A DNA stretch of 64,000 nucleotides. Source: Rhodococcus_G sp042879035. GTDB lineage: Bacteria > Actinomycetota > Actinomycetes > Mycobacteriales > Mycobacteriaceae. The translations under genes and the position numbers were made by a program. The notes beneath the pieces were generated by a model, which had not been told where the DNA came from, searched no databases, and saw only the letters and a list, made by a program, of their open reading frames with translations. Positions 44,276 to 53,276 of the stretch are shown piece by piece. Each line of letters begins with the position of its first letter. Position 1 is the stretch's first letter. Where the stretch lies: the NCBI RefSeq assembly GCF_042879035.1, contig NZ_JBIAOU010000008.1, positions 141,828 through 205,827 on the forward strand, read 5' to 3'.

Positions 44276-44932
44276 ATGACCTCTTCGCTGACCACCGAGC
44301 CGCTCGCCGGCATCCTCGCGAGGCTGTACGACGCGGACGCCGCCGGGCGTACGGGCCGCCCCCGTGGAACCGGCCGCCACCACTCGACCACCGCGACCGC
44401 GCAGGAACGAGCCGACGCCGCGAGCGACATCTACATGCCGATCAGCCCGGACACCGGCCGGCTGGCGTATTCACTGATCCGTGCGTCCCGACCCGCACAG
44501 ATCGTCGAGTTCGGGATGTCCTACGGCATCTCCACCCTGCACCTGGCGGCGGCGGTCCGCGACAACGGTGTCGGTCACATCCACACCACCGAGATGAGTG
44601 CGAAGAAGATCGCGCAGGCGTCGGCGACGTTCGCCGAGGCGGGCATCGACGATCTCGTCACCGTCCTGGAAGGCGATGCGTTGACCACCCTCGGCGAGGT
44701 GACAGGCCCCATCGGGTTCGTGCTCCTCGACGGCTGGAAGGACCTCTACCTTCCGGTGCTGACCCTGTTGGAGGACCGGTTGCCGTCCGGCACCCTCGTC
44801 CTGGCCGACAACGCCGAGAGTGCCGACGCCATGCCCTATCTCGACTACGTGCGCGACCCCGGAAACGGCTACACCTCGGTCAACCTGCCGGGGAAACGTC
44901 ACGACACGATCGAGCTGAGCTGCCGGACCTGA
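44276..44932 (+). CDS. Class I SAM-dependent O-methyltransferase
   Basis: A 218-residue methyltransferase of the catechol O-methyltransferase-like family 3. Motif I is IVEFGMSYGISTLHLA (about 76-91), followed by HTTEMSAKKI and the DNA/metal-side blocks FVLLDGWKDLYLPVL (about 150) and LVLADNAESADAMPYL. Acceptor unknown. It is monocistronic, with its own promoter, and convergent with the SGNH hydrolase gene 10 nt away. Confidence 0.85.
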   Translation: MTSSLTTEPLAGILARLYDADAAGRTGRPRGTGRHHSTTATAQERADAASDIYMPISPDTGRLAYSLIRASRPAQIVEFGMSYGISTLHLAAAVRDNGVGHIHTTEMSAKKIAQASATFAEAGIDDLVTVLEGDALTTLGEVTGPIGFVLLDGWKDLYLPVLTLLEDRLPSGTLVLADNAESADAMPYLDYVRDPGNGYTSVNLPGKRHDTIELSCRT

Positions 44933-44941
44933 GGCGAACCG

Positions 44942-45742
44942 TCAGTCCGTCGCCGCGATCGGCCCGAGGACGGGTCGACGCGGAGCGACGTTGTCGCCGG
45001 ACGACTTTCCGGTGAGCCGGCGTCCGAACCACGGAACCAGGAACTCGCGGCGCCACGTCGAGTCGATCTTCTTCTGCTCCGCCCTGCCGCGGACGGGGGC
45101 GGGGCCGAGGTCGGGCGCGGTGACCTCGTGGGGGACGCCGAGCGCGTCGAGGACTTCGACGCACATGCGCTGGTGCCCGGCCGCCGACATGTGCAGCCGG
45201 TCCCAGTCCCACATCCGGTCGTCGTCGTAGCCGTCGAACCGCCAGAAGTCGACCAGTGTCGCGCCGTGCCGCTCGGCGACCTCGCGCACCAACTCGTTGT
45301 AGATCGCGGTGCGACCCCGGAACACCTTGAACACCGAGTCCCAGCCGGCGTCGTAGGCCGTCCAGATCGCCACCCGGGCGCCGGCGGCGGTGAGCTTCCC
45401 GACGGCGTCGTCGTAGCGGGCGACGAGCGCGTCGATGTCCACCGACGGCCGCATCATGTCGTTGCCGCCCGCGTACATCGTCACCAGGTCCGGCGACATG
45501 GCCAGCGCCGCGTCCAACTGCTCGTCGAGGACCTGTCCGAGCAGCTTGCCGCGGACGGCGAGATTCGCGTACGCGAAGTCGTCGGTGCGCGCGGCGAGCT
45601 GCTCGGCGACGCGGTCGGCCCAGCCCCGCAGCCCGTTCGGCCGCGAGGGTGCCGGGTCACCCAGTCCCTCGGTGAACGAGTCGCCGAGGGCGACGTAGCG
45701 GTGGAAGACGGGACGGTGCAGAACGGGTTCCGGCGTACTCAC
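44942..45742 (-). CDS. SGNH/GDSL-type lipase or esterase
   Basis: A 266-residue SGNH hydrolase. YVALGDSFTEGLGDP (about 15-29) holds the nucleophile Ser, MYAGGNDMMRPS the Asn, and DWDRLHMSAAGHQRM (about 190-205) the Asp-His pair. No clear signal peptide in the chosen start, so it may be cytoplasmic. GTG 45742 (STPEPVLHRPVFHRYVALGD) is chosen because the frame upstream is Arg/Cys-rich and unlike coding sequence; AGGATGG lies upstream. The C-terminal 60 residues are basic. Natural ester substrate unknown. Confidence 0.87.
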   Translation of the reverse strand: MSTPEPVLHRPVFHRYVALGDSFTEGLGDPAPSRPNGLRGWADRVAEQLAARTDDFAYANLAVRGKLLGQVLDEQLDAALAMSPDLVTMYAGGNDMMRPSVDIDALVARYDDAVGKLTAAGARVAIWTAYDAGWDSVFKVFRGRTAIYNELVREVAERHGATLVDFWRFDGYDDDRMWDWDRLHMSAAGHQRMCVEVLDALGVPHEVTAPDLGPAPVRGRAEQKKIDSTWRREFLVPWFGRRLTGKSSGDNVAPRRPVLGPIAATD

Positions 45743-45830
45743 GGGTAACCATCCTGCCACCGCCACCGTCACCACCGACGCTCGGGTTGCGTCGTGCAAC
45801 AACGCACGGGCAGCCGGAGCGCCTCGCGTC

Positions 45831-46925
45831 TCAGACGTCGGTGGAGAACCGTACGCCGCCGTCCGGCAGCGCCACGCCCGGCCACACCCGCGCACCGCGC
45901 AGCAACTCGCAGCGAGCACCCACGTCGGCGCCGTCGCCGATCACCGCGTCCCGCACCAGCGCCCGCGGACCGATCCGCGCACCGAACCCGATGATCGACC
46001 GCTCCACCGTCGCCCCGGCCTCGACGACCGCCCCGTCGAACAGGATGGCGCCGTCGAGGCGCGCACCGGCCCCGACCTCCGCGCCGCGCCCGACGACGGT
46101 GCCACCGATCAGGACCGCTCCCGGAGCAATCCCCGCGCCGGGATGCACCCGCGACTCGCCGCGCTGGCCGTCGAGGGCCGGGGACGGCGCGATACCGCGA
46201 ACCAGGTCGGCGGAACCGCGGACGAAGTCCTCCGGGGTGCCCATGTCGCGCCAGTACGAGCTGTCGACGAAGCCGTACACGCGGCGGCCGTCCGCGAGCA
46301 GACCCGGGAACACCTCGCGCTCGACCGACACCGGTCGCCCAGCCGGGATCTTCTCGATGATCTCGCGCTTGAACACGTAGCAGCCGGCATTGATCTGGTC
46401 CGTCGGCGGATCCTGCGTCTTCTCGAGGAAGTGGGTGACCCGATCGTCCTCGTCGGTGGTGACGCAGCCGAACGCACGCGGATCGCCGACCCGCACCAGG
46501 TGCAGGGTCACGTCGGCCTCGTGCTTGCTGTGCGTCGCGAGAACGTCCCGCAGGTCCATGCCGCCGAGGACGTCCCCGTTGAACACGACCACGTTGTCCG
46601 CCCGCAACTTCGGCAGCACGTTGCGGATGCCGCCGCCGGTGCCGAGCGGTTCGGTCTCGGTCACGTACTCGATCTCGAGACCGAGCTCGGAGCCGTCACC
46701 GAAGTGCTCCTCGAACACCTCCGCCTTGAACGAGGTGCCCAGCACCACGTGGGTGATCCCGGCCGCCTTGATCCGGGCGAGCAGATGTGTCAGGAACGGC
46801 AGGCCCGCCGTCGGCAGCATCGGTTTCGGCGCCGACAGCGTCAGTGGCCGCAGCCGGGTTCCCTTGCCGCCGACCAGGACCACCGCATCCACGTCACCGG
46901 CATCGGGCGCATCAGCGTTCGTCAT
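45831..46925 (-). CDS. Mannose-1-phosphate guanylyltransferase / sugar nucleotidyltransferase (Rv3264c-like)
   Basis: A 364-residue protein with an N-terminal nucleotidyltransferase domain (VVLVGGKGTRLRPLTLSAPK, about 15-34; VFNGDVLGG; GTPEDF) and a C-terminal left-handed beta-helix of hexapeptide repeats. The homologue supplies GDP-mannose in mycobacteria (named manB or rmlA2 in databases). GDP-mannose feeds PIMs, lipoarabinomannan and protein mannosylation. ATG 46925 lies 1 nt after the wbbL stop, so it ends the rmlD-wbbL-manC-type operon. Confidence 0.9.
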   Translation of the reverse strand: MTNADAPDAGDVDAVVLVGGKGTRLRPLTLSAPKPMLPTAGLPFLTHLLARIKAAGITHVVLGTSFKAEVFEEHFGDGSELGLEIEYVTETEPLGTGGGIRNVLPKLRADNVVVFNGDVLGGMDLRDVLATHSKHEADVTLHLVRVGDPRAFGCVTTDEDDRVTHFLEKTQDPPTDQINAGCYVFKREIIEKIPAGRPVSVEREVFPGLLADGRRVYGFVDSSYWRDMGTPEDFVRGSADLVRGIAPSPALDGQRGESRVHPGAGIAPGAVLIGGTVVGRGAEVGAGARLDGAILFDGAVVEAGATVERSIIGFGARIGPRALVRDAVIGDGADVGARCELLRGARVWPGVALPDGGVRFSTDV

Positions 46926-46926
46926 G

Positions 46927-47808
46927 TCAGTTCCCCTCGTCGTCTTTCGCCCTGTTTCGTACTGCCGCGGCCACGACCACCTTCGATCGCACCGCCAAAC
47001 CCCCCTTGAGCGCCCACCGCAGCGGCGCCTGCCACCAGTGCGGATGACGATCCGCCTGGAAGCGGTAGGCACTCGCGTGGTGGGCCGGCAACATCAGCTC
47101 CGGATGCCGTCCCGCCGCATGCCCTTTCGCGTGGGTGACCTCCGCCGACGGCACGAACACGTTGTGCCAGCCGGCCCGGCCGAGCCGGTCGCCGAGGTCC
47201 ACGTCCTCCATGTACATGAAGTACCGGGAGTCGAAACCGTTGATGGAGTCGAACGCCGCCCTCCGCACCAGCAGGCACGACCCGGACAGCCAGCCGACGC
47301 CACGCTCGGTGAGCTGCTCGTCCTCCTGCCGGTACCGCGTGGTCCACGGGTTGGACGGCCACACCGTGCCGAGCACCGCGTGCGCGGCCCCGGACACCAG
47401 ACCCGGCACGTGCCGCGCCGACGGGTACACGGTGCCGTCGGGTTCGCGCACCAGCGGCCCCAACGCGCCGGCCCGCGGCCACCGGGCCGCCGCCTTCAGC
47501 AGCTCGTCGATCGACCCGGCACCCCAGCGGATGTCCGGGTTCGCGACGACCACGAACTCCGCGGCCGGATCCAGTTCCGCCACGGCCCGGTTGATCGCGC
47601 CGCCGTACCCGATGTTGCCGCCGGTCCGCAGTAGCCGGACGTTGTCCCGCGCCTGCTCGGCGGCCTCCGGCGTGCCGTCGGTGGACCCGTTGTCGGCGAG
47701 GACGACCTGCATCGACAGCTCCGTCGCGTCCTCGAGGGTGTCGAGGAACTCCTCGAGATGTTTGCCGGGCGAATACGTCACCGTCACCACGGCCAGCTGC
47801 GAACTCAC
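46927..47808 (-). CDS. wbbL: Rhamnosyltransferase WbbL (GT2 family)
   Basis: A 293-residue GT2 glycosyltransferase that adds rhamnose from dTDP-Rha to GlcNAc-PP-decaprenyl, making the linker between peptidoglycan and arabinogalactan. VVTVTYSPGKHLEEFLDTL, VLADNGSTDGTPEAAE, NIGYGGAINRAV, NPDIRW and FMYMEDVDLGDRLGRAGW are the family blocks. Essential in mycobacteria. GTG 47808 lies 10 nt after the rmlD stop. The C-terminus WALKGGLAVRSKVVVAAAVR may bind the membrane. Confidence 0.93.
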   Translation of the reverse strand: MSSQLAVVTVTYSPGKHLEEFLDTLEDATELSMQVVLADNGSTDGTPEAAEQARDNVRLLRTGGNIGYGGAINRAVAELDPAAEFVVVANPDIRWGAGSIDELLKAAARWPRAGALGPLVREPDGTVYPSARHVPGLVSGAAHAVLGTVWPSNPWTTRYRQEDEQLTERGVGWLSGSCLLVRRAAFDSINGFDSRYFMYMEDVDLGDRLGRAGWHNVFVPSAEVTHAKGHAAGRHPELMLPAHHASAYRFQADRHPHWWQAPLRWALKGGLAVRSKVVVAAAVRNRAKDDEGN

Positions 47809-47815
47809 GCCCGTC

Positions 47816-47821
47816 ACCCTA
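47816..47821 (-). promoter_or_regulatory. Possible -10 box (TAGGGT) of wbbL overlapping the rmlD stop codon
   Basis: Minus-strand TAGGGT, seven nucleotides before GTG 47808. Its first three bases are the rmlD stop codon TAG. It may allow a separate leaderless wbbL transcript; coupling from rmlD is the alternative. Confidence 0.3.
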
Positions 47822-48661
47822 GTCGGCAACCTCCGCCAGGGCGGCGGCCAGGGCATCGCCCCAGTACCGCAGCGGTGTCAGGCCCGCGGAATGCCAGGCG
47901 GCCGGCGACAGCACCGAGTACGCGGGCCGCGGCGCCGGCCGCCGGAACTGGGCGCTGGTGCACGGACGCACCCGCTCCGGGTCCGCCCCAACGCCGGCGA
48001 ACACCGCCCGCGCCAGCTCGAACCAACTGGCCTGCCCGCTGTTCGTCGCGTGCAGGACCCCTCCCGCCCGGTTCCCCGTCGCGAGTTCGAGGAGGCCGTC
48101 GGCGAGATCGGCGGCGTACGTCGGGGACCCGATCTGGTCGTCGACGACGTCGACGGTGTCGCGCTCACGCTCGAGGCGCCGCATCGTGGCGACGAAGTCC
48201 GACCCCGTCCCGGTGTACACCCACGCCGTCCGCACGATCGAGGCGGACGGATCGGCGGCGAGCACCGCCTGCTCCCCCGCCAGCTTCGTCCGCCCGTACA
48301 CCGTCCGCGGCCCGGTCGGCGCATCCACGTCGTACGGTTCGGTCGCGTCGCCGGGGAAGACGTAGTCGGTGGACACGTGCACGAGCCGGGCACCGACGCG
48401 GGCCGTCGCCTCGGCCAGATTCCGCGGCCCGGTCGCGTTGACCGCGACCGCCGCTGCCTCGTCGGTCTCGGCCGCGTCGACCGCCGTGTAGGCGGCGCAG
48501 TTGAGCACGACCGTTCCCGGCTCGACGGCGTCCCGGACGGCGGCGGCATCGGTGATGTCGAGCTCCGACGACGAGACACCCACGATGTTCACGCCGTCGG
48601 GCGCACGCCGCATCAGCTGCGTGCCGAGCTGGCCACCGGCACCGGTCACGAGGATCTTCAT
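47819..48661 (-). CDS. rmlD: dTDP-4-dehydrorhamnose reductase
   Basis: A 280-residue short-chain-type reductase making dTDP-L-rhamnose with NADPH. MKILVTGAGGQLGTQLMRRA is the dinucleotide fold, YVFPGDATEPYDVDAPTGP the substrate loop, and VYGRTKLAGEQAV the YxxxK catalytic pair (about 125-137). ATG 48661 is the standard start. It is followed by wbbL, which uses the product, and is divergent from the LCP gene with about 100 nt between. Confidence 0.95.
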   Translation of the reverse strand: MKILVTGAGGQLGTQLMRRAPDGVNIVGVSSSELDITDAAAVRDAVEPGTVVLNCAAYTAVDAAETDEAAAVAVNATGPRNLAEATARVGARLVHVSTDYVFPGDATEPYDVDAPTGPRTVYGRTKLAGEQAVLAADPSASIVRTAWVYTGTGSDFVATMRRLERERDTVDVVDDQIGSPTYAADLADGLLELATGNRAGGVLHATNSGQASWFELARAVFAGVGADPERVRPCTSAQFRRPAPRPAYSVLSPAAWHSAGLTPLRYWGDALAAALAEVAD

Positions 48662-48764
48662 CACACGGCAAAGTCTGGCACGCCGGTTGCGGCTGCCGCG
48701 GAAGGCGCCCACCGCCCAGTAACGTGGAGACGCGAGCTGTGAGTTGCGAGACGGATTAGGGGCA

Positions 48765-50321
48765 GTGTTGCCGGACAACAGGGAACCGGGCGAGGATTCA
48801 CCGGGCCGGCCGACCACGCGGAGGCCACGCTCGCGGCGCGAACCCGCACCCCGCACCGGCACACCCGGGGAGCGCCCGCTCCGGATCGCGGTCGCCGCGG
48901 CATCGGTTCTCGCACTGGTGGTGACGGGTTTCGCCTGGCGCGGCATCGACGCCCTCGAGTCGAGTCTCGCCACTGCCCGACTCGGGCTCGGCGGCGCGAA
49001 GGACGGCGCACTCGACCTGCTCCTGGTCGGCACGGACAGCCGCACCGACGCGCACGGCAACCCGCTCAGCGAACAGGAACTCGCGTCGCTGCGTGCCGGT
49101 GACGCCGAATCCGACAACACCGACACCATCGTCCTGGTCCGGATCCCGAACAACGGCGAGTCCGCGACCGCCATCTCGATTCCCCGTGACTCCTACGTGA
49201 AGGTCCCCGGAATCGGGATGTCGAAGATCAACGCCGCCTTCGGCGCCACGAAGGCGACCGAGAAGCAGGAGCTGATCGACGAGGGCGTCGACGACGCGAC
49301 CGCCGAGAAGGACGCGACCCAGGCCGGCCGCGAGGCGCTGATCAAGTCGGTCGCCGACCTGACCGGGGTCACCGTCGACCACTACGCCGAGATCGGGCTG
49401 CTCGGCTTCGTGTTGCTCACCGACGCGGTCGGCGGCGTCGACGTCTGCCTCAACGCCGCCGTCGACGAGCCGTTCTCGGGGGCGAACTTCCCGGCCGGCG
49501 AGCAGACCCTCGACGGTGCGAGCGCGCTGTCGTTCGTGCGGCAACGGCACGGCCTGCCGCGTGGCGACCTCGACCGCATCGTGCGACAGCAGGTGTTCAT
49601 GGCGTCGCTGGTCCAGGAGGTGATCAGCGCGAAGACCCTGAGCAGCCCGGGCAAGCTCGGCCAGCTGACGTCGGCGGTGCAGCGGTCGGTGGTGCTCGAC
49701 GAGGACTGGGACATCGTCGGTTTCGCCCGCGAGCTGCAGAATCTCGCCGGTGGGCAGGTGCAGTTCCGGACGATTCCCGTCGAGGACATCAACGCGATGA
49801 CCGACTACGGCGAATCCGTCGTCCAGGTCGATCCCGTTGCCGTGCGGGCGTTCGTGGCGGACCTCGCCGGCGAGGACGACGCCGAGGATGCACGGACCGA
49901 CACCACCCCGACGGTGGACCCGGCGACGGTGACCGTCGACGTCGCGAACGACAGCGGCATCGGCGGGCTCGCGGCGCGGGTGTCGCAGGCCCTGGCCACC
50001 AAGGGATATCGACCCGGCGTCGTCGGTAACAACGACGGCTCCCCGGTCTCGTCGAGCGTCGTGCGGGTTGCCGACCCCGACTCGGAGGCGGCGAAGTCGG
50101 TGGCCGCCGCGCTCGGCGGACTCGAGGTGGTGCAGGATTCCTCCCTGACGAGCGACACCGTCGTGGTGGTCCTCGCCGCGGACTACGAGGGTCCGGGAAC
50201 CGGGTCGGTCACGACGACCGGCGCGGCCACCGACATCGTGGACCAGGGCACCAGCCCGACTCCGGTTCCATCGGGCCCGTCGATCGACGCGGGCCGCAGC
50301 GGACCGCAATGCGTGAACTGA
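48765..50321 (+). CDS. LytR-CpsA-Psr (LCP) family protein
   Basis: About 518 residues: a basic cytoplasmic tail (RPTTRRPRSRREPAPRTG), one membrane helix (about 42-60), an LCP catalytic domain (LLVGTDSRTDAHG, ISIPRDSYVKVPG, KINAAF, RQRHGLPRGDLDRIVRQQ) and a C-terminal LytR_C domain (about 385-465: VDVANDSGIGGLAARV). LCP enzymes attach arabinogalactan to peptidoglycan, fitting its place beside the linker genes rmlD and wbbL. The start is uncertain: GTG 48765 is taken, TTG 48744 and TTG 48768 also fit. Rv3267 is the counterpart. Confidence 0.9.
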   Translation: MLPDNREPGEDSPGRPTTRRPRSRREPAPRTGTPGERPLRIAVAAASVLALVVTGFAWRGIDALESSLATARLGLGGAKDGALDLLLVGTDSRTDAHGNPLSEQELASLRAGDAESDNTDTIVLVRIPNNGESATAISIPRDSYVKVPGIGMSKINAAFGATKATEKQELIDEGVDDATAEKDATQAGREALIKSVADLTGVTVDHYAEIGLLGFVLLTDAVGGVDVCLNAAVDEPFSGANFPAGEQTLDGASALSFVRQRHGLPRGDLDRIVRQQVFMASLVQEVISAKTLSSPGKLGQLTSAVQRSVVLDEDWDIVGFARELQNLAGGQVQFRTIPVEDINAMTDYGESVVQVDPVAVRAFVADLAGEDDAEDARTDTTPTVDPATVTVDVANDSGIGGLAARVSQALATKGYRPGVVGNNDGSPVSSSVVRVADPDSEAAKSVAAALGGLEVVQDSSLTSDTVVVVLAADYEGPGTGSVTTTGAATDIVDQGTSPTPVPSGPSIDAGRSGPQCVN

Positions 50322-50345
50322 CGGCGTGAGGAGCACCGCACCACC

Positions 50346-51068
50346 ATGACAGCAGCGACCAATCTCACTGCGGCACTGCTCGATCCGATCCTGCGCACCG
50401 ATCCGGCCGGGCCGCGGATCACGCACTACGACGACGAGACCGGTGCCCGGATCGAACTGTCGGCGCTGACACTGGCGAACTGGGCGGCCAAGACCGCGAA
50501 CCTGGTCCGCGACGAGTTCGGCCTCGTTCCCGGCGCGCGGGTGTGCGTGCTGCTGCCGGCGCACTGGCAGACCGCGGCCGTGCTGCTCGGCTGCTGGTGG
50601 GCGGGAACCGAGGTCGTGCTCGAACCGGACCCGGACGCGGACCTCGCGCTGGTCACCGCGGACCGGCTCGACGAGGCGGCCGACGCGGCGGAGGTCGCGG
50701 TGCTGTCCCTCGACGCATTCGGACGACCGGTCGCCGACCTTCCGGTCGGGGTCACCGACTACGCCACGGCGGTGCGGGTGCACGGCGACCAGTTCCGACC
50801 CGACCCAGCTCCGGCCGGAGCGCCCGCCCTCGACGGACGCAGCGTCGCCGACGTTCTCGAGCGGGCCGCCGATTCCGCTGCCGCGCAGGGGTTCTCCTCG
50901 GTCGACCGCGTGCTCTCGACCACGGACTGGGCCACCGCCGACGAACTCGTCGACGGGCTGCTGGCCGTGCTGGCCGTCGGCGCGTCACTCGTGCAGGTGA
51001 CCAACCCCGACGAGGAGCGCCGCGCTCGGCGGATCGAATCGGAGAAGGTCACCGCACAGCGCCACTGA
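50346..51068 (+). CDS. TIGR03089 family protein (Rv3268-like)
   Basis: A 240-residue protein resembling the N-terminal part of acyl-CoA synthetases: RIELSALTLANWAAKTANLV, ARVCVLLPAHWQTAAVLLGC and a Gly/Trp turn, but the ATP-binding TSGTTGxPK loop and C-terminal lid are absent. It therefore cannot be an ordinary adenylating enzyme; function unknown. It follows the LCP gene by 24 nt with GTGAGGAG upstream of ATG 50346, so the two are co-transcribed. A terminator follows. Confidence 0.88.
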   Translation: MTAATNLTAALLDPILRTDPAGPRITHYDDETGARIELSALTLANWAAKTANLVRDEFGLVPGARVCVLLPAHWQTAAVLLGCWWAGTEVVLEPDPDADLALVTADRLDEAADAAEVAVLSLDAFGRPVADLPVGVTDYATAVRVHGDQFRPDPAPAGAPALDGRSVADVLERAADSAAAQGFSSVDRVLSTTDWATADELVDGLLAVLAVGASLVQVTNPDEERRARRIESEKVTAQRH

Positions 51069-51072
51069 CCCC

Positions 51073-51100
51073 GGCACGGAGTCCGCACACGCTCCGTGCC
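51073..51100 (+). terminator. Terminator after the TIGR03089 gene
   Basis: A perfect 9-bp stem GGCACGGAG/CTCCGTGCC with a ten-base loop, 4 nt after the stop codon. Confidence 0.75.
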
Positions 51101-51234
51101 CTCGGAGCGCGGAACCCACGGATGGAGGGCACGACGTGTGCATCGGCTCCGGGGTGTCCACAGCCGCTGATCCATCCACAGACGAGGGCGTTTCCGCAGG
51201 ACCGCCGAACGGACAGGCGTCGCCGACCGTCGTT

Positions 51235-51297
51235 CGGAGCGGTCTCCCGTTCGACGGCGCGATTGCGTGAGAAGCCGTCGAACGGGAACCCGCTCCG
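51235..51297 (-). terminator. Terminator after fadE25
   Basis: A large two-part hairpin: outer CGGAGCGG/CCGCTCCG (8 bp) and inner TCCCGTTCGACGGC with its complement (14 bp). It lies 10 nt after the fadE25 stop. Between this and the previous hairpin (51101-51234) no feature was seen. Confidence 0.85.
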
Positions 51298-51307
51298 GAC
51301 AGTCAGC

Positions 51308-52465
51308 TCACTTGAGCAACGCGCGCGACATGACGACGCGCTGAATCTGGTTGGTGCCCTCGTAGATCTGCGTGATCTTGGCGTCGCGCATCATCCGCTC
51401 GACCGGGAAGTCGGTGGTGTAGCCGGCGCCACCGAACAGCTGCACGGCGTTGGTGGTGACCTCCATCGCGACGTCGGAGGCGAGGCACTTGGCGGCTGCG
51501 GAGATGAACCCGAGGTTCTTCTCGCCGCGCTCGGCCTTCGCGGCGGCGGTGTAGACCATCAGCCGGGCCGACTCGATCTTCATCGCCATGTCGGCGAGCA
51601 TGAACTGGGTGTTCTGGAACGACGCGATGGACGTGCCGAACTGCTTGCGGTCCTTGGTGTACGCCACCGCGGCGTCGAATGCGCCCTGCGCCAGGCCGAT
51701 CGCCTGCGCGCCGATGGTCGGGCGGGTGTGGTCGAGGGTCTCGAGCGCGGTCTTGAAGCCGGTGCCGGGCTCACCGATGATCCGGTCGCCGGGGATGCGG
51801 CAGTTCTCGAAGTAGAGCTCCGCAGTGGGCGAGCCCTTGATGCCGAGCTTGTGCTCGAGCGGGCCGACGACGAAGCCCTCGTCGTCCTTGTGGACCATGA
51901 ACGCGGAGATGCCGTTGGCGCCCTTGTCGCCGTCGGTGACGGCCATGACGGTGTACCAGCTGGACTGACCACCGTTGGTGATCCAGCACTTGGAGCCGTT
52001 GAGGATCCAGTCGTCGCCGTCCGCCTTGGCGCGGGTGCGCATCGACGCGGCGTCGGAGCCGGCCTCGCGCTCGGACAGCGCGTAGGACGCCATCGCGCCG
52101 GCCGCGATCTCGGGGAGCACCTTCTTCTTCAGGTCCTCGGAGCCCTTGAGGATCAGGCCCATGGTGCCGAGCTTGTTGACGGCCGGGATCAGCGACGAGG
52201 AACCGCACACGCGCGCCACCTCTTCGATGACGATGCACGTGGCGACGGAGTCGGCACCCTGGCCGTCGTAGGCGTCGGGGACGTGGATGGCGTTGAAGCC
52301 GGACGCGACGAGGGCGTCGAGTGCCTCCTTCGGGAAGCGGGCCTTCTCGTCGACCTCCTTGGCGAACGGCGCGATCTCCTTCTCGGACAGCGCGCGGATC
52401 GCGGCCCGCAGCTCGTCGTGCTCGTCGGCGAGCTTGAACAGGTCGAAGTCCGGGTTTCCAGCCAT
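51308..52465 (-). CDS. fadE25: Acyl-CoA dehydrogenase FadE25
   Basis: A 385-residue FAD acyl-CoA dehydrogenase. YALSEREAGSDAASM and WITNGGQSSWYTVMAV are the flavin-binding signatures, and YEGTNQIQRVVMSRALL carries the catalytic glutamate. It oxidises acyl-CoA to trans-2-enoyl-CoA; chain length and electron acceptor are not shown by the sequence. It closely matches the well-expressed mycobacterial FadE25. ATG 52465 follows GAGGAGC. Inverted repeats around its promoter and a TetR gene upstream suggest regulation. Confidence 0.94.
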   Translation of the reverse strand: MAGNPDFDLFKLADEHDELRAAIRALSEKEIAPFAKEVDEKARFPKEALDALVASGFNAIHVPDAYDGQGADSVATCIVIEEVARVCGSSSLIPAVNKLGTMGLILKGSEDLKKKVLPEIAAGAMASYALSEREAGSDAASMRTRAKADGDDWILNGSKCWITNGGQSSWYTVMAVTDGDKGANGISAFMVHKDDEGFVVGPLEHKLGIKGSPTAELYFENCRIPGDRIIGEPGTGFKTALETLDHTRPTIGAQAIGLAQGAFDAAVAYTKDRKQFGTSIASFQNTQFMLADMAMKIESARLMVYTAAAKAERGEKNLGFISAAAKCLASDVAMEVTTNAVQLFGGAGYTTDFPVERMMRDAKITQIYEGTNQIQRVVMSRALLK

Positions 52466-52498
52466 CAGTCGCTCCTCGTGGAGAGTAGTCGGAGGGTC

Positions 52499-52511
52499 GG
52501 CACTCAGTGCC
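52499..52511. promoter_or_regulatory. Inverted repeat 1, candidate operator at the fadE25 promoter
   Basis: GGCACTCAGTGCC, six-base arms around one base. It lies just downstream of a minus-strand -10 box TATGCT (52523-52528), so it would cover the early transcript. Nearly the same as the repeat at 52573. Confidence 0.6.
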
Positions 52512-52572
52512 ACGCTTGGCTCAGCATACCCGACGACTTCACAAGCATCCAGGCCCGACGTGCCACGTGGTC

Positions 52573-52585
52573 GGCACCGAGTGCC
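52573..52585. promoter_or_regulatory. Inverted repeat 2, candidate operator upstream of fadE25
   Basis: GGCACCGAGTGCC, five-base arms around CGA, ending 3 nt from the TetR stop codon. With its flanks it shares TCGGCAC..AGTGCCA with repeat 1, 74 bp away (centre to centre). Confidence 0.55.
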
Positions 52586-52588
52586 AAG

Positions 52589-53260
52589 CTAGAGTTGGTC
52601 CTGCTCGAGACGTTGCGCGATCACGTCGACGATCGCGCTCGGAGACAGGCCGCGCCGAAACACCGCGACCACCACGTCGTCACCGGGGGCGCCGTCCGGG
52701 ACGTGATCGAGACGACGGCGGATGTCGGCGAGTGCGGCGCGCAGCTCGGGTGAGGTCGTCCGCGCGCCGTCCCGCACCATCCGGCGCAGCAGATAGTTGT
52801 GCGTGGCGATGACCGAGGCCGCGAACTGCACCCGCATCAGATCCGGCGCACCCGGCGCAGCGCGTCGCAGGTACTCGACGAACAGTCGCTCGTAGCGGTA
52901 GATCGTCACGATCTCCCGGTCCCGCAGCGCGGGCACCTCGTGCACGACCGCATAGCGACGCCGCGCGACCTCGTTCCAGCCGGAGAACCGTTCGAAGACG
53001 ATCGTCGCCGCGTCGCAGACCGCATTCCACGGGTCCGGATGCTCGGCGGCGAGGAACGACGACACCTGCTCGAGCAGCACCTCGTGGTCGGCGAAGACCA
53101 CGTCCTCCTTGGACCGGAACTGCCGGAAGAACGTCCGCCGCGAAATGCCCGCAGCTTCGGCGATCTCGTCGACCGAGGTGGCCTCGTACCCCTGCTCGGA
53201 GAACAGCCGGAGAGCCTCCGACACCACCTGGAGCCGGAAGCGGTCTGCATCGTCGGGCAT
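52589..53260 (-). CDS. TetR family regulator
   Basis: A 223-residue TetR protein with helix-turn-helix ATSVDEIAEAAGISRRTFFR (about 27-46). The ligand domain continues to the end without a recognisable specificity motif. ATG 53260 gives MPDDADRFRLQVVSEALRLF; the frame is open far upstream but not conserved. It sits directly upstream of fadE25 in the same direction, with two inverted repeats in the 123-nt gap that are the obvious candidate targets. M. tuberculosis has no TetR gene at this place as far as I recall. Confidence 0.88.
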   Translation of the reverse strand: MPDDADRFRLQVVSEALRLFSEQGYEATSVDEIAEAAGISRRTFFRQFRSKEDVVFADHEVLLEQVSSFLAAEHPDPWNAVCDAATIVFERFSGWNEVARRRYAVVHEVPALRDREIVTIYRYERLFVEYLRRAAPGAPDLMRVQFAASVIATHNYLLRRMVRDGARTTSPELRAALADIRRRLDHVPDGAPGDDVVVAVFRRGLSPSAIVDVIAQRLEQDQL

Positions 53261-53276
53261 GGGCCCAGGGTAGATG

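Noticed and set aside
50346..51068. Truncated acyl-CoA synthetase pseudogene
   Set aside because: The length and N-terminus match the stand-alone TIGR03089 family, with a good ribosome binding site and terminator, so it is an intact gene of that family.
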